From assembly GCF_017810075.1 (NCBI RefSeq), contig NZ_JADNYK010000004.1, positions 496,001 through 560,000 of the forward strand: 64,000 nt of DNA, read 5' to 3'. Each line of letters opens with the position of its first letter. The stretch's first letter is position 1. Positions 63,361 to 64,000 of the stretch are shown piece after piece. This DNA comes from Pseudozobellia sp. WGM2 (GTDB lineage Bacteria > Bacteroidota > Bacteroidia > Flavobacteriales > Flavobacteriaceae). Made by a program: the position numbers and the translations under genes. The notes below the pieces were generated by a model. The model made no database searches. It saw nothing but the letters and a program-made list of their open reading frames with translations, and had not been told where the DNA came from.

Positions 63361-64000
63361 ATGTGCTACGACATCAAAACACAATTAGAAACACAGCTTA
63401 GAAGAGCGCAACGTGACGGGGACGTTCATGCTATTGAGGAAATAATGGAAAAACTTTTGCCATTGACGGATTTACCCATCCATCATACCTCTGGTTTTAA
63501 GCACCCCTCTGTTCTTATCTATACCAATGAAGACCCTTACTTTCCAGTAGTATCTACTTGGGGGCTTATCCCCTTTTGGGTAAAGGACGAAAAGCAAAAA
63601 AATGGAATCTGGAACAAAACCTTAAACGCCAGGGGGGAAACAATTTTCGAACTTCCCTCTTTTAGGGATTCCGCTAAGAAAAGAAGATGTTTGATTCACG
63701 TCGACGGTTTTTACGAGCACCATCATTTTGATGGCAATACCTATCCATTTTTTATTTCAAGAAAAGATGATAAGCCCCTGACCTTAGCTGGGCTTTGGAG
63801 TGAATGGACGAATAAGGAAGATGGTTCACGCTGGAATACTTTTTCAATTGTAACCACTGAAGGGAACCCATTGATGTCCAAAATTCATAACAATCCCAAA
63901 CTGGAAGGCCCAAGAATGCCCTTAATCCTGCCTGAGGAATTAGAGAATGATTGGATCGAGCCTTTTGACGAAAATCTTTGGAAAAAGGGGCAGAAAAAAG
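63361..64000 (+). CDS. SOS response-associated peptidase YedK/HMCES (3' partial)
   Basis: Protein that forms a covalent crosslink with abasic sites in single-stranded DNA and shields them. The catalytic Cys is residue 2 (MCYDIKT, after Met removal). The catalytic Asn lies in LNARGET, the Glu in DGFYEHHH and the conserved His in SKIHNNPKL, before RMPLIL. It runs off the right edge after about 213 codons, and an SRAP domain of about 220-230 residues is nearly complete. Commonly carried by conjugative elements, where single-stranded transfer intermediates need protection. Confidence 0.9.
   Translation, partial: MCYDIKTQLETQLRRAQRDGDVHAIEEIMEKLLPLTDLPIHHTSGFKHPSVLIYTNEDPYFPVVSTWGLIPFWVKDEKQKNGIWNKTLNARGETIFELPSFRDSAKKRRCLIHVDGFYEHHHFDGNTYPFFISRKDDKPLTLAGLWSEWTNKEDGSRWNTFSIVTTEGNPLMSKIHNNPKLEGPRMPLILPEELENDWIEPFDENLWKKGQKK

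Noticed and set aside
1-64000. CRISPR arrays and intact tRNA or rRNA genes
   Set aside because: No regularly spaced repeat array and no full cloverleaf was seen by reading; only the tRNA-Pro fragment.

Overview
The window is AT-rich DNA with gene families and translation-start habits typical of the Bacteroidota, most probably a marine or soil Flavobacteriia. Shine-Dalgarno sites are rarely visible, and the conjugation genes are of the Bacteroides CTn TraE-TraN kind. The relaxase accessory protein is BfmA/BtgA-like, and there are HYC_CC_PP and DUF6660-like metal proteins and an AraC-TPR membrane regulator. No intact rRNA, tRNA or CRISPR array was seen. The assignment rests on family recognition by eye, not on a search.

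Layout. (1) 0.6-2.3 kb: a umuD-umuC pair whose UmuD has lost its catalytic Ser and Lys. (2) 2.6-9.5 kb: minus-strand genes for a membrane nucleotide cyclase, a membrane protein, a beta-lactamase-fold hydrolase, an oxidoreductase, a lipoprotein with a probable frameshift, an acyltransferase, an ankyrin lipoprotein and a cluster of three tiny ORFs. A plus-strand AraC-TM-TPR regulator (9.7-11.7 kb) diverges from them. (3) About 11.94-12.01 kb: the 3' end of a tRNA-Pro with its terminator, probably the left attachment site of an integrated element that fills the rest of the window. (4) 12.2-25.5 kb: a compact defence operon, namely type III Mod and Res, a PLD-SNF2 helicase, DUF4391, a Cas4-like/exonuclease fusion (DUF2779), an HTH-nuclease (COG2958), and an upstream PIF1-like helicase. 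(5) 26.1-31.9 kb: SSB, RadC, mobilization proteins (BfmA/BtgA type, relaxase, coupling ATPase) and a membrane PLD protein. (6) 32-51 kb: a metal-efflux island with a Zn/Cd-type P-ATPase, a Fur regulator, a CzcB adaptor, a CzcA-TolC fusion, a CusB/CusA/TolC system, a Cu ATPase and small Cys/His/Met-rich proteins. A serine recombinase closes it. (7) 51.7-59.4 kb: traN, M, K, J, I, G, F, E on the minus strand and a divergent amidase. (8) 59.5-64 kb: an IS256-family element, a two-gene cassette it has interrupted, an internally deleted IS5-like transposase, two unknown genes and a YedK/HMCES-type SOS protein running off the right edge.

Together, regions 3-8 look like an integrative conjugative element. 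It carries phage defence, heavy-metal resistance and its own transfer machinery, plus genes that manage single-stranded DNA and SOS during transfer (SSB, RadC, YedK). No integrase is in the window, so the right end is probably beyond 64 kb.

The least-explained items are these. (a) The pair at 60.8-62.1 kb is a 56-residue single-TM protein and a 349-residue protein that share a QxGxxSTNLQ-type motif resembling bacterial amyloid signalling motifs. (b) The tandem 37-40 residue paralogues are at 9.1-9.45 kb. (c) The six-gene expansion of the type III restriction system is at 12-23.5 kb. (d) The UmuD homologue has lost its active site.
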